Source: CAXXOZ01 sp963676435 (GTDB lineage Bacteria > Bacillota > Clostridia > Lachnospirales > Lachnospiraceae). Taken from it: a DNA stretch of 64,000 nucleotides. Below are positions 8,427 to 17,154 of this stretch, in pieces (position 1 is the stretch's first letter; each line of letters begins with the position of its first letter). The translations under genes and the position numbers were made by a program. The notes beneath the pieces are model-generated. The model was given only the letters and a program-made list of their open reading frames with translations, had not been told where the DNA came from and ran no database searches. Location of the stretch: contig CAXXOZ010000006.1 of NCBI GenBank assembly GCA_963676435.2, positions 124,001 through 188,000 of the forward strand, in the 5' to 3' direction.

Positions 8427-9311
8427 CTAATTTTTTGAAGCAAAATCCCTGAGTACCCCTAACCATAAATCATATGCTGATTCTGTAATATGGACATATC
8501 CATCACTGCTATATTTTGCAACTAAACATCCATTTTTATCATACATATATTTTGCTATATCTATATATTTAACTCCCCATGAGGTAGAATTTTCTTCAAG
8601 CTTTTGATTTAACAATTTTATATTAGCATTGTTTAAAGTTTTAAGTTCGCTTCCTGCTGCCATATAAGTTGTACTAATTATAAAGATTTCCACATCAGGT
8701 GCTATTTCTTTGATATTACTTATAACTGCTCCATAGTTTTCAACAGTTTTATCCACTCCGACCATTCCAATATCATTCAATCCAAAAAACAAAAAGACTT
8801 TTTCTGGATTTATCAAAGGTAAAACCTCTGTTAAATGAAGATGCTTGTTTTGATACCACGGGTGAGCTGTTTCACTGGTTACAGGTTGCAATTCTACCCT
8901 TGCAGCATAACTTCCATTTGTAAAAAAGAAAGGATCACTAAGAATACCTGGTCTTGCTTTTAGATATCTCTCAAAGCCATACATTACAGAATCCCCCACA
9001 AATAATGAGTTTTTATAAAAAGAGTCCTGCTCTGATCCTGCTGATGTAGTAAAATTATTAACCGCTTCACTTTCATAAACAACAGTTGTGGTCTCCTCCG
9101 TCTGTATCTGAGTTTCTTCCTGAGTTTCCATTTGGGTTTCAATACTTGTGTTTTCTTCTATCACGGCTTTAGTTTCATTATTTACTTTTTTATTATCATC
9201 ATTAATTATGCTATATATAATTATTGATGCCCCAATACCTAAAACAAATATAGAAATAATCGAATAAATAATAATTTTTTTCTTTTTGCTCCATTTTATG
9301 TTCTCTTCCAT
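8427..9311 (-). CDS. Membrane-anchored SGNH/GDSL-type hydrolase
   Basis: A secreted, membrane-anchored esterase-fold protein. I take the ATG at 9311 as start because GGGAG lies just before it; an upstream in-frame start at 9335 has no ribosome site. One hydrophobic segment follows a lysine-rich N-terminus, then a Glu/Thr-rich linker, then the catalytic region: FVGDSVMYGF (block I nucleophile Ser), a Gly-containing block II, FFGLNDIG (block III) and DGYVHIT (block V Asp-x-x-His). All catalytic blocks are present. Family members remove or add acetyl groups on surface glycans; the substrate is unknown. Confidence 0.85.
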   Translation of the reverse strand: MEENIKWSKKKKIIIYSIISIFVLGIGASIIIYSIINDDNKKVNNETKAVIEENTSIETQMETQEETQIQTEETTTVVYESEAVNNFTTSAGSEQDSFYKNSLFVGDSVMYGFERYLKARPGILSDPFFFTNGSYAARVELQPVTSETAHPWYQNKHLHLTEVLPLINPEKVFLFFGLNDIGMVGVDKTVENYGAVISNIKEIAPDVEIFIISTTYMAAGSELKTLNNANIKLLNQKLEENSTSWGVKYIDIAKYMYDKNGCLVAKYSSDGYVHITESAYDLWLGVLRDFASKN

Positions 9312-9372
9312 ATTGACTGCTCCCTTTCCCACCAATTATTATAGCATAATGTATTTAAATCTTCTATATTTC

Positions 9373-9401
9373 TTGACTATTTACTAAAAATGTTTTAGAA
9401 T
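9373..9401 (+). promoter_or_regulatory. Promoter of the MarR-degV operon
   Basis: TTGACT (9373-9378), 17 bases, TAGAAT (9396-9401), 42 bases before the chosen MarR start. Confidence 0.7.
9384..9398 (+). promoter_or_regulatory. Candidate MarR operator within the promoter spacer
   Basis: CTAAAA (9384-9389), three bases, TTTTAG (9393-9398) make a perfect inverted repeat lying between and touching the -35 and -10 elements. MarR proteins commonly bind such dyads in their own promoters; assignment to this MarR is inference. Confidence 0.5.
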
Positions 9402-9442
9402 AATATTGTTTTGAGGTTCAAAGTATGTTGGAGGTGTTTCAT

Positions 9443-9898
9443 ATGGATGAAAAAAGTGTTTTAAACCACGTTCTTGTGGAACTTTTCAATGAAATTTTAA
9501 AAACAGAAGAAAATTGTATTTCTAAAATAAATAATGCTTCTATCTCTATGACGGAAATACATGTAATAGAAGCTGTTTGTAATTCTGAAGAAGCTGACAT
9601 GGACAACCGTGCAAGCTCCATTGCTTCAGCTCTAAAGATAACACCAGGAAGCTTAACTACAAGTGTTTCAATATTAGAAAAAAAGGGTTATCTAGTTAGA
9701 GAAAAAGATGATAAGGATAAAAGAATTGTTCGAATATCTTCTACTCCTAAAGGAAGAGAAATAAATAAAATACATAAAGCCTTCCATGATGAAATGGTTC
9801 AAGAAACTTTAAGTATATTAGAACCAAATGAAATAACCATCTTTATAAAAGCATTAGAAAAAATTAGTGTTTTTTTCGAAAATAAATATAAAGAATAG
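9443..9898 (+). CDS. MarR-family transcriptional regulator
   Basis: A winged-helix regulator of about 151 residues. Start set at the ATG at 9443 because GGAGGTG lies eight bases before it; the upstream ATG at 9425 lacks a site. The DNA-binding core reads SSIASALKITPGSLTTSVSI followed by the wing LVREKDDKDKRIVRI, typical of MarR. It is followed 13 bases later by a DegV gene. MarR-DegV pairs and MarR-type FabT regulators are tied to fatty-acid metabolism in Firmicutes, so lipid-responsive control is a reasonable guess, not shown by the sequence. Confidence 0.9.
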   Translation: MDEKSVLNHVLVELFNEILKTEENCISKINNASISMTEIHVIEAVCNSEEADMDNRASSIASALKITPGSLTTSVSILEKKGYLVREKDDKDKRIVRISSTPKGREINKIHKAFHDEMVQETLSILEPNEITIFIKALEKISVFFENKYKE

Positions 9899-9911
9899 AT
9901 TGGAGAGTATA

Positions 9912-10745
9912 ATGATAAGGATAATAACTGACAGCACAAGTGACATAGCAAAAGAACGAGCTAAACAACTTGGCATCGATATTGTCCCTTTGGGAGTAAT
10001 ATTTGGGGAAGAATCATTTTTAGACGGTGTAACGATTTCTACTAAAGAGTTTTATAAGAAGCTGGAAGGCGTAACTGAACTACCTAAAACATTTCAGGTA
10101 AATCCAAATGAATTTGAAGAAATCTTTCAAAAATATGTAGATCAGGGCGATGAAATAATAGGAATATTTATTTCTCATAAAATGAGTGGAACATACCAAT
10201 CCGCAGTAATAGCAAGAGAAATTTGTCCTGAAAAAATTCATATAATTGATTCTATGAATGTAACTGTATGCCTGGGACTTTTAGTTGAAGAGGCTGTTAA
10301 ACTGAAAAACAAAGGTTTATCTGCTAAGGAAATAGTTGAAAAAATAGAGAGTATAAAAGATAAATTAAGATTATTTGCAATTGTTGATACATTAAAATAT
10401 CTTCAATTAGGAGGAAGAATTTCCACTACAAGTGCTATAGTTGGAAACCTTCTTGATATAAATCCAATAATAGGTATTTATGATGGTTTTGTAGAATCAG
10501 TTGGCAAGACCAGAGGAAAAAAAGCCGCATATAGATGGATGGAAAAAAGACTAAAAGATGAACCAATAGATACTAAATATCCTATAAGGTATGCAAATTC
10601 AAACGCACCTGGATTGATGGAAGATTTCATCAATCACTTAAAGGATAAAGTTGAAACAACTGATTGTCTGATAGATGATATCGGACCTGTAGTTGGTACC
10701 CACGCAGGGCCTGGTGCAGTATGTATAGCCTATTTTACTAAATAA
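9912..10745 (+). CDS. DegV-family fatty-acid-binding protein
   Basis: A DegV-fold protein of about 277 residues. Start at ATG 9912 is set by GGAG seven bases before it; the longer open frame overlaps the MarR gene and has no ribosome site. It begins MIRIITDSTSDI, the classic DegV opening, and includes HKMSGTYQSA, LQLGGRIS and a C-terminal GTHAGPGAVCIAYF. DegV/FakB proteins bind one fatty acid and can present it to the FakA kinase for phosphorylation. Which lipid is bound is unknown. Followed by a strong terminator. Confidence 0.92.
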   Translation: MIRIITDSTSDIAKERAKQLGIDIVPLGVIFGEESFLDGVTISTKEFYKKLEGVTELPKTFQVNPNEFEEIFQKYVDQGDEIIGIFISHKMSGTYQSAVIAREICPEKIHIIDSMNVTVCLGLLVEEAVKLKNKGLSAKEIVEKIESIKDKLRLFAIVDTLKYLQLGGRISTTSAIVGNLLDINPIIGIYDGFVESVGKTRGKKAAYRWMEKRLKDEPIDTKYPIRYANSNAPGLMEDFINHLKDKVETTDCLIDDIGPVVGTHAGPGAVCIAYFTK

Positions 10746-10751
10746 TTTTTT

Positions 10752-10790
10752 AAAAAGACTCTTACGGCATAAACGTAGGAGTCTTTTTTT
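10752..10790 (+). terminator. Bidirectional terminator between degV and fliS
   Basis: AAAGACTC/GAGTCTTT with inner TACG/CGTA forms a stable hairpin followed by a T run on the plus strand and flanked by T runs on the minus strand as well, so it can also serve the convergent FliS gene. Confidence 0.85.
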
Positions 10791-11240
10791 CTATCTAACT
10801 CTATATTCATTTAAGGTTCCTTTTCCATATGTTAGACCCGCATAAATCTTTTGCGAGTTCTCCATAGAATGTCCTGACTCATCAAGGTTTTTTATTGAAT
10901 CAAAAGAGCTTCGTAATTTTTCAATTAAAACTATTATTTTATCTACATTTTCAATATCCTTACGAACAATATTTGAAATTAGACTCTTATTAATAAATCT
11001 ATATATTTCAAGAAGCTCATGGGAAATTTTATATTGTAAATCCAAACTACTAATCAATTCCCCTATAAATTGCCTACTTTTATTAATATTAAATACAAAC
11101 TCTTCATAATTATTGTTTTCAAAAGCATTTTTACCACAGTTTATGTAATTTACAATAATCTCATAAGTTACAACAACCAAGCCTGTATTATTAGAACTAG
11201 AAACTTTTAATGTAAACTCTTTGATTTCTTCCTTTGTCAT
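10791..11240 (-). CDS. FliS-like flagellin export chaperone
   Basis: A 149-residue mostly helical protein with the FliS layout: VVTYEIIVNYINCGKNAFEN, then NINKSRQFIGELISSLDLQ, LEIYRFINKSLISNI and DKIIVLIEKLRSSFDSI. FliS caps the disordered C-terminus of flagellin in the cytoplasm and stops premature polymerisation. It carries an extra C-terminal tail of about 25 residues (GLTYGKGTLNEYRV) beyond the usual FliS end. It lies 11 bases after the flagellin gene, so it is the third gene of the module driven from the sigma-D-type promoter near 15250. Confidence 0.8.
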   Translation of the reverse strand: MTKEEIKEFTLKVSSSNNTGLVVVTYEIIVNYINCGKNAFENNNYEEFVFNINKSRQFIGELISSLDLQYKISHELLEIYRFINKSLISNIVRKDIENVDKIIVLIEKLRSSFDSIKNLDESGHSMENSQKIYAGLTYGKGTLNEYRVR

Positions 11241-11251
11241 AAAATCTCCCT

Positions 11252-12376
11252 CTATTGCAATAACTGTAGTATTCTTTCCGGTAGCTCATTTGATTGACCG
11301 AGAACTGAAATACCAGCTTGTTGCAGTACATTATACTGTGTATAATTAGTCATTTCTTCTGCCATATCTACATCTCTAATTCTAGAAATTGCTGCATTCA
11401 TGTTTTCTTCAGTGACACCAAGACTATTTATAGCGGATTCAAATCTATTTGAGCTTGATCCCAATTTTGCTCTTACTTTTGAAACTTTAGCAATTGCATC
11501 ATCAATACTGCTAATTGCATCCTGACAATCATCAGATGTAGCTGATTCCATAAAGGATAAGCCTAAGGTTCTTGATGTTATTTCAGGTATATAAATATCT
11601 ACAGACTGACCTTCATCAGCACCTAGCTGTATTACCATAGCTCCCATATCTTTTACATTCAAATTTATATCTGTAGCAGTAGTAATTTTTGTTGTATCTA
11701 TGGAAAGTGTCATTGAAAAATCATTTTCATCTTCTACGGTTACATATCTAATATTACTTGTTGTTGATGTTGTAGTTGTAATAGTAGCGTTACCAGTAAA
11801 ACCTATTCTAGTAGCTCCTGAATATTGAAAATCAACTGTAGAATCTGCAGCGATATTTAACTCATAATTTCCTAGTAGTACTGAATTATCTGTATAAATA
11901 ACCTGTACTCCACTTACAAGCATATCAGTATCATCAAGAACATATGCTTTTCTTTCAAGGTCACCATTTAAAATGCTATTATTATTAAACTCTGTATCCC
12001 TTGCAATTCTATCTATTTCATCACGCAATGTATCCATTTCATCTGTTATTTTGGTTCTGTCTTCATCAGTATAGGATTCACTTGCTCCCTGAACTGCTAA
12101 CTCTCTCATTCTTTGAAGAATTGATGTTACTTCGTTTAATGCTCCTTCCGCAGCATCTATAAGAGACATTCCATCAGCAGCATTTTGTCCTGCTCTATCA
12201 AGTGCCCTTATCTGCATTCTCATTTTTTCAGACATAGCCATAGCTACACTGTCATCTGCAGATGAATTAACTTTATACCCTGAAGAAAGTTTTTCCAAAG
12301 ACTTTGAAAGACTTGCATTTGTTTTTTCTAACTGACCATGAGCAATAATTGATGAAATATTTGAACTTACTATCAT
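11252..12376 (-). CDS. Flagellin
   Basis: The filament protein, 374 residues. The conserved N-terminal D0/D1 region (LEKLSSGYKVNSSADDSVAM, QNAADGMSLIDAAEGALNEV) and C-terminal D1/D0 region (RAKLGSSSNRFESAINSL, NAAISRIRDVDMAEEMTNYT, VLGQSNELPERILQLLQ) are both intact. About 150 residues of Thr/Asp-rich variable domain lie between. The N-terminus MIVSSNISSIIAHGQ differs from the common MRINHN type. The start ATGA overlaps the stop of the preceding 957-residue gene by four bases, with AGAGG seven bases before it, so translation is probably coupled. Secreted by the flagellar type III apparatus; filament genes other than FliS are not in the window. Confidence 0.95.
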   Translation of the reverse strand: MIVSSNISSIIAHGQLEKTNASLSKSLEKLSSGYKVNSSADDSVAMAMSEKMRMQIRALDRAGQNAADGMSLIDAAEGALNEVTSILQRMRELAVQGASESYTDEDRTKITDEMDTLRDEIDRIARDTEFNNNSILNGDLERKAYVLDDTDMLVSGVQVIYTDNSVLLGNYELNIAADSTVDFQYSGATRIGFTGNATITTTTSTTSNIRYVTVEDENDFSMTLSIDTTKITTATDINLNVKDMGAMVIQLGADEGQSVDIYIPEITSRTLGLSFMESATSDDCQDAISSIDDAIAKVSKVRAKLGSSSNRFESAINSLGVTEENMNAAISRIRDVDMAEEMTNYTQYNVLQQAGISVLGQSNELPERILQLLQ

Positions 12377-15219
12377 ACACTACCTCTTTCCTGAACTACT
12401 TGTTCTATAAATATTTTTGCTATTTTATAAAGTATTTTATTCTCTGTTTTTGAGTCGTTATTTTCAGTTTTAAACATACCTTCCTTTATATCAGAATGAG
12501 TCTGAACTCTTATATCTGTATCTTGAATACCCGTTTCTAGAACTTCTTTAATAAATCCGCCTAGGTTCTCTGAAACAATATCCTTGCCTGCTTGTGTATC
12601 TGCTAAAATAATTCCTTTTATCTTTTTTTGACTAATTCTAAACTCACTTGAAATTTTACCTAGGTCTTCTGTGCTAGTATCAACTGTTATTTTACCACTA
12701 TCTTTTTCATTGCTTACTACTGTTAATTTTATAAGGCATTGTTCTCCATTTTTAATAAATGGAATTTGATAATATTTTTTTGATACTGCTGACTTTAGCA
12801 TTTTCATGCTTAAACCTGCAAGCTTTAAATTTTTTATATCAATATAATTAATAGAGTCATCTTTAAGTTTTTCAGATATCCTATTCTCTAGTTTTGTTTC
12901 CATTTCAGAGTATTTTTCCTGAAGTTTTTCTGAATCATCAACCAGGTCCGTCATATCCTCATCCCCTGTACCTATTTCGTCATCCAAATATTTAAACAGA
13001 CCTCTTTTGCTTCCAATAATATTCCCTGATAATATAAGGTTTTGAGGCGTTACCTTCTGATGCATATCTAATAATTGTTGTATTTCATCATCACTTGTAT
13101 TAACTAATTCCTCTGTAAACTCTTTAACTTCACTAACATATTTTTCTTTGACTTGATCCGCAAGGCTCTCAAGAGTGATTTCACCAAAATCTGAAGAGTC
13201 CGCTATGTTTTTTAATATATCTGGACTTACTTTTCCCTTTACATCTTTTATCATGCTACTAAAGTATTTTAATTGAGAACTTAAACTTGTTTCAGGTATT
13301 TTTAAATCTTCAAACTCTCCAAAATCATCATCTACCACAAAGTCCATATTCTTTGACTTGTTTGATTTGATAGCAGTTGCCAAATTATTTAAGGTAATTT
13401 CTTTTCCTTGCTTCATTAAAAAACCAATTGGAGAAAAATCATTTTTTTCAACCATATATAAAAGTCTATATGTACCAATAAATGCATCTCTTTCTTCTTT
13501 TGTTAAACTTCCATTTTTATCCGATTTCCATAAAAATTCTGAGAATTTTTCCTCTTCAGAAACATCAAATATTTCATTGATTTCAGATATTTTTTCATTT
13601 AAATTCTGAATGCTCATGTTCAGTGGATTAACCTTTTCAGATATTAAATGTGCCACTGTTTTTGGCTTTAAGCTATCTAAAAGTATTGAAAATTCATTGT
13701 ATGATTCTTTTACCTTTAATACACTTTCTTTAGAAATATCTAAGTTATTATATGAAAGAATTTTAACTGCTCTTTGATTAGAAGTATTATTTTCAAACTC
13801 AAGCTCTTCTAGGATTCCATCTATTGAGGAAAAAGCTTTTGTATATGAATCACCAAGGTCTGACCTTATCTGAGTTGACATTTCTTCATACTTTTCCATT
13901 GCATAAGCAGCTGTTTCTCTAAGGTTATTAACGGTAATATTTTTATCATCATATAATATTTTTCCAACTACAGGGCTTGGGACAGTTTTTAAATAATCAG
14001 CAACTTTTAACGTTTGATTAAGCAACTCAACATCTTCAGAATTCAAAGAATAATCATCTGTATCAAATAAGCTTTTGTAATATTCAGCCTCTTCTACCTT
14101 GAGTTTCTCGACCATATCCATTAACGGCTCAACTTCAATATTTATTCCTTTTTTAAGCATATTAATACTTGCTTCAACCGTCATATTAAGCCTGATTTCT
14201 TCTAATATTCTTTTTGATGAAATCTCGCTATTATATGAACTGTATTTTTCAAGATTAGAAACAGTTAACTCTAATTCATTCTTTAAAACCTCTTCAACGC
14301 TGCTATCTGTTGCAGAACTTATAACCTCAACACTTTTTACTGCTCTTTGTAAAAAATCATCCCCTGTAATAATCTGAGTTTCTTTAGGCTCTATGCCTAA
14401 TGTATAGTTTTTAACCATTTTATTTAAGAGGTTTTTCTCTTCTATGTTTAGATCAATTTCCTCAATATTTTGGAAACTTTTTATACTATCAGGTGAAACA
14501 GGTATTTTTCTATTAATTAACCATTTAGCATTTTCAATTGTCTCCCTATTTGTTTCTATTCCAACTTTATTAAGGATATCTTTTACCTGATTCTCAATTT
14601 TGTCCCACTGAGAATCTTCAATATTATCTAAATTTGTAGAAGCCTTAGCGCCACTATAATTAGCTTTATAAACATTTTCGATAGTTGGCGCCATTTGATT
14701 TCTCACGAGATATTCTTTTATGCCCTCGTTTACATCTTTTAATTCACTATACATTTTTGATGCATCATCTATTTGTGAAGCTAACCTAAACGCAGCACTT
14801 TGGCTACCTGTAACTTCTTCCAAAACCGAAATGTCAATATTTGAACCAGCAAAATTATAATCCGAATTGTATTTTGCCATTTGGATTTTCACCCTATCAG
14901 TAACAGTTACCAAAGAAGTAACATCTTCTTTTTCTGGAGCAAAACCCATTTCTTCGTATAAGTCTAATCTACCTGATAAAATATTTTCAGAAATTTTCTC
15001 TACATTTTCTTTTATCTTACTGACTTCATCTTTGATATTTTCATGTATGTTTTTTTCTTTGCCGAAAAAGTCATCTGGAGACTCTTTATCTGTATAACCA
15101 ATAAAAACTTTATCTATGTAAGCCTCTTCCTTGGCTTCATTAGATAAAGTTCCAATCTCAAAATCCGTTTTGCTATCAGCAGTTATTATATTTTTTAGTG
15201 AAGAAATATCAACCTGCAT
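12373..15219 (-). CDS. Large flagellar-locus protein with FliK-like C-terminus
   Basis: A soluble protein of about 948 residues. I start it at the ATG at 15219 because AGAGGG lies eight bases before it; an in-frame ATG at 15246 has none. No signal peptide or membrane segment is seen. It is very rich in Glu, Lys, Ser and Leu and has several repeats of a helical pattern of the type NQMAPTIENVYKA, RKIPVSPDSIKSF, SPVVGKILYDDKNITVNNL. The last 200 residues (YYQIPFIKNGEQCLIKLTVV, TEDLGKISSEFRIS) resemble the C-terminal hook-length domain of FliK. It probably belongs to the family annotated as DUF6240 in clostridial flagellar loci, from memory. Its gene overlaps flagellin by four bases. Function is unproven. 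Confidence 0.7.
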   Translation of the reverse strand: MQVDISSLKNIITADSKTDFEIGTLSNEAKEEAYIDKVFIGYTDKESPDDFFGKEKNIHENIKDEVSKIKENVEKISENILSGRLDLYEEMGFAPEKEDVTSLVTVTDRVKIQMAKYNSDYNFAGSNIDISVLEEVTGSQSAAFRLASQIDDASKMYSELKDVNEGIKEYLVRNQMAPTIENVYKANYSGAKASTNLDNIEDSQWDKIENQVKDILNKVGIETNRETIENAKWLINRKIPVSPDSIKSFQNIEEIDLNIEEKNLLNKMVKNYTLGIEPKETQIITGDDFLQRAVKSVEVISSATDSSVEEVLKNELELTVSNLEKYSSYNSEISSKRILEEIRLNMTVEASINMLKKGINIEVEPLMDMVEKLKVEEAEYYKSLFDTDDYSLNSEDVELLNQTLKVADYLKTVPSPVVGKILYDDKNITVNNLRETAAYAMEKYEEMSTQIRSDLGDSYTKAFSSIDGILEELEFENNTSNQRAVKILSYNNLDISKESVLKVKESYNEFSILLDSLKPKTVAHLISEKVNPLNMSIQNLNEKISEINEIFDVSEEEKFSEFLWKSDKNGSLTKEERDAFIGTYRLLYMVEKNDFSPIGFLMKQGKEITLNNLATAIKSNKSKNMDFVVDDDFGEFEDLKIPETSLSSQLKYFSSMIKDVKGKVSPDILKNIADSSDFGEITLESLADQVKEKYVSEVKEFTEELVNTSDDEIQQLLDMHQKVTPQNLILSGNIIGSKRGLFKYLDDEIGTGDEDMTDLVDDSEKLQEKYSEMETKLENRISEKLKDDSINYIDIKNLKLAGLSMKMLKSAVSKKYYQIPFIKNGEQCLIKLTVVSNEKDSGKITVDTSTEDLGKISSEFRISQKKIKGIILADTQAGKDIVSENLGGFIKEVLETGIQDTDIRVQTHSDIKEGMFKTENNDSKTENKILYKIAKIFIEQVVQERGSV

Positions 15220-15249
15220 ATAATGTCCCTCTTTCCTTCTATGCATTCT

Positions 15250-15276
15250 ATTTCGGCACTTTTATATTTTTTCTTA
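15250..15276 (-). promoter_or_regulatory. Sigma-D (sigma-28) type motility promoter
   Basis: On the minus strand TAAG (15273-15276), exactly 15 bases, GCCGAAAT (15250-15257), against the motility sigma consensus TAAA-N15-GCCGATAT. It lies 31 bases before the 957-residue gene and would drive that gene, flagellin and fliS. Confidence 0.75.
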
Positions 15277-15288
15277 ACTACTTTTTAA

Positions 15289-17151
15289 CTATTTCGGAAA
15301 TTTAAGTATATATGCTTCTAATGGTTTCAAGTGAATTTTTAGTGAATACTCATAACCATCACAAGTTTCTTTTACAGGTTTATATTTTTTACCTGTTTCT
15401 TCGTCGCACTCAGAATTTAAAATAATTTCATAAACACCTTTTGCAGGCACTCCAACCATATAGTCCCATCTTTCCATAGGTGTGAAGTTGCAGATAAATA
15501 ATAATGCTTCTTCAAAAGTATCAGGTTTTTTTCTAATAAAACTAAAAATGCTTCTGTCGGCATCATCAGCATTTATCCATTGAAAATTATCAAATCCTCT
15601 ATCGTCATATCTATATAAGACTTCTTCTTTACTGTAAAGGTTAAAAAGTTTTGATGTATACTCTTTTAGGTTTGAGTTCATCGCCTCTTCTATTAGATGC
15701 CAATCCAGACTTCTTTCTTCAGACCACTCATTCCATTGAGCAAAATCCTGTCCCATAAATAAAAGTTTTTTCCCTGGATGACCAATCATATAGGTATATG
15801 CTGTTTTTAAATTCTTAAACTTATCTATATCGTATCCAGGCATTTTTTTAATCATTGAAGCTTTTAAATGAACCACTTCATCATGGGATAAAGGGAGGAT
15901 ATAGTTTTCGTTAAATGCATACATTAAAGAAAATGTCATCTTTCTATGATTAGCTTTTCTATAAATTGGATCACTTTTTTGATATTCAAGAAAATCATTC
16001 ATCCAACCCATATTCCACTTAAAGCCAAATCCTAAACCACCATCTTCTACTTTTTTTGTTAACCCTTCCCAGGCTGTAGATTCTTCTGCTATTGTAAATG
16101 CTCTACTGACTCTTTTTTCGATAATGCTATTTAGATGTTTAAAAAATTCTATTGATTCTAAGTTTCTATTATCGCCGTATTTATTTGGCTTCCATTCCTT
16201 TTCACCTTTCCCATAATCAAGATATAGCATAGAGGCTACAGCATCAACCCTGAGTGCATCTATATGATATTTTTCAATCCAAAATAATGCGTTTGCTATT
16301 AAAAAATTGCTTACCTGGTTTTTTGCCACATCAAAAACTTTTGTACCCCACTCTTTTTGTTCTCCTCTTGTTTGGTCAGAATATTCATACAAATTTGTGC
16401 CATCAAATTCTCCTAAGCCATGCTCATCTTTGGGAAAATGAGCTGGAACCCAGTCCATTATTACACCTATATTATTTTCATGCATGTAATTAACAAAATA
16501 CATGAAATCTTTTGGAGTTCCATATCTTGAAGTCGGAGCATAATATCCTGTCACCTGATAACCCCAAGACCGATCAAAAGGATGTTCTGATAATCCAATG
16601 ATTTCTATATGTGTATATCCCATTTCTTTTATATAATCTAAAAGCTCATGTGCAATTTCTTTGTAGTTTTTTAAATGTTTTTTCCACGATCCTAAATGAA
16701 CTTCATATATCAGCAATGGCTGTGTGATATAATCCTGATTTATCTTTTCTTCCAACCATTTTTCATCATTCCAATCATAACCTTCAATATCATAAATAAT
16801 AGAAGCAGAATTGGGTCTAACTTCGGCATGAAATGCATATGGATCAGCTTTATCTGTTATCTTTCCATTTGTAGATGTGATTCTATACTTATATAAATAC
16901 CCTTCTGAAACTTTTGGAATAAATAATTTCCAAATACCAGAAACTTCATCATACTCCATAATGTTTTTCGAAATATCCCATGAATTAAAATCACCAACAA
17001 CACTTACCGAAAAAGCAAAAGGTGCCCATACAGCAAAGAAGGTGCCTTTAACACCATTTCTTTGCACTATATGAGCACCCAGCTTGTTATAAATTTCGTA
17101 ATGAGTACCTTTCCCAAACATATAAATATCCAAGTCTGATATCATTTTCAT
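15289..17151 (-). CDS. glgB: 1,4-alpha-glucan branching enzyme
   Basis: Glycogen branching enzyme, cytoplasmic, which moves short alpha-1,4 chains to alpha-1,6 positions. The 620-residue protein has an N-terminal CBM48-type domain (GTFFAVWAPFAFSVSVVGDF), a GH13 barrel with nucleophile Asp in ALRVDAVASMLY, acid/base Glu in TIAEESTAW and the third Asp in LPLSHDEVVH, and a C-terminal beta domain. All catalytic residues are present. No other glycogen genes (glgC, glgA, glgP) are near; it lies 3 bases after an aconitase-type gene. Assignment is secure; the odd neighbourhood may reflect simple gene order drift. Confidence 0.95.
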   Translation of the reverse strand: MKMISDLDIYMFGKGTHYEIYNKLGAHIVQRNGVKGTFFAVWAPFAFSVSVVGDFNSWDISKNIMEYDEVSGIWKLFIPKVSEGYLYKYRITSTNGKITDKADPYAFHAEVRPNSASIIYDIEGYDWNDEKWLEEKINQDYITQPLLIYEVHLGSWKKHLKNYKEIAHELLDYIKEMGYTHIEIIGLSEHPFDRSWGYQVTGYYAPTSRYGTPKDFMYFVNYMHENNIGVIMDWVPAHFPKDEHGLGEFDGTNLYEYSDQTRGEQKEWGTKVFDVAKNQVSNFLIANALFWIEKYHIDALRVDAVASMLYLDYGKGEKEWKPNKYGDNRNLESIEFFKHLNSIIEKRVSRAFTIAEESTAWEGLTKKVEDGGLGFGFKWNMGWMNDFLEYQKSDPIYRKANHRKMTFSLMYAFNENYILPLSHDEVVHLKASMIKKMPGYDIDKFKNLKTAYTYMIGHPGKKLLFMGQDFAQWNEWSEERSLDWHLIEEAMNSNLKEYTSKLFNLYSKEEVLYRYDDRGFDNFQWINADDADRSIFSFIRKKPDTFEEALLFICNFTPMERWDYMVGVPAKGVYEIILNSECDEETGKKYKPVKETCDGYEYSLKIHLKPLEAYILKFPK

Positions 17152-17154
17152 ATT

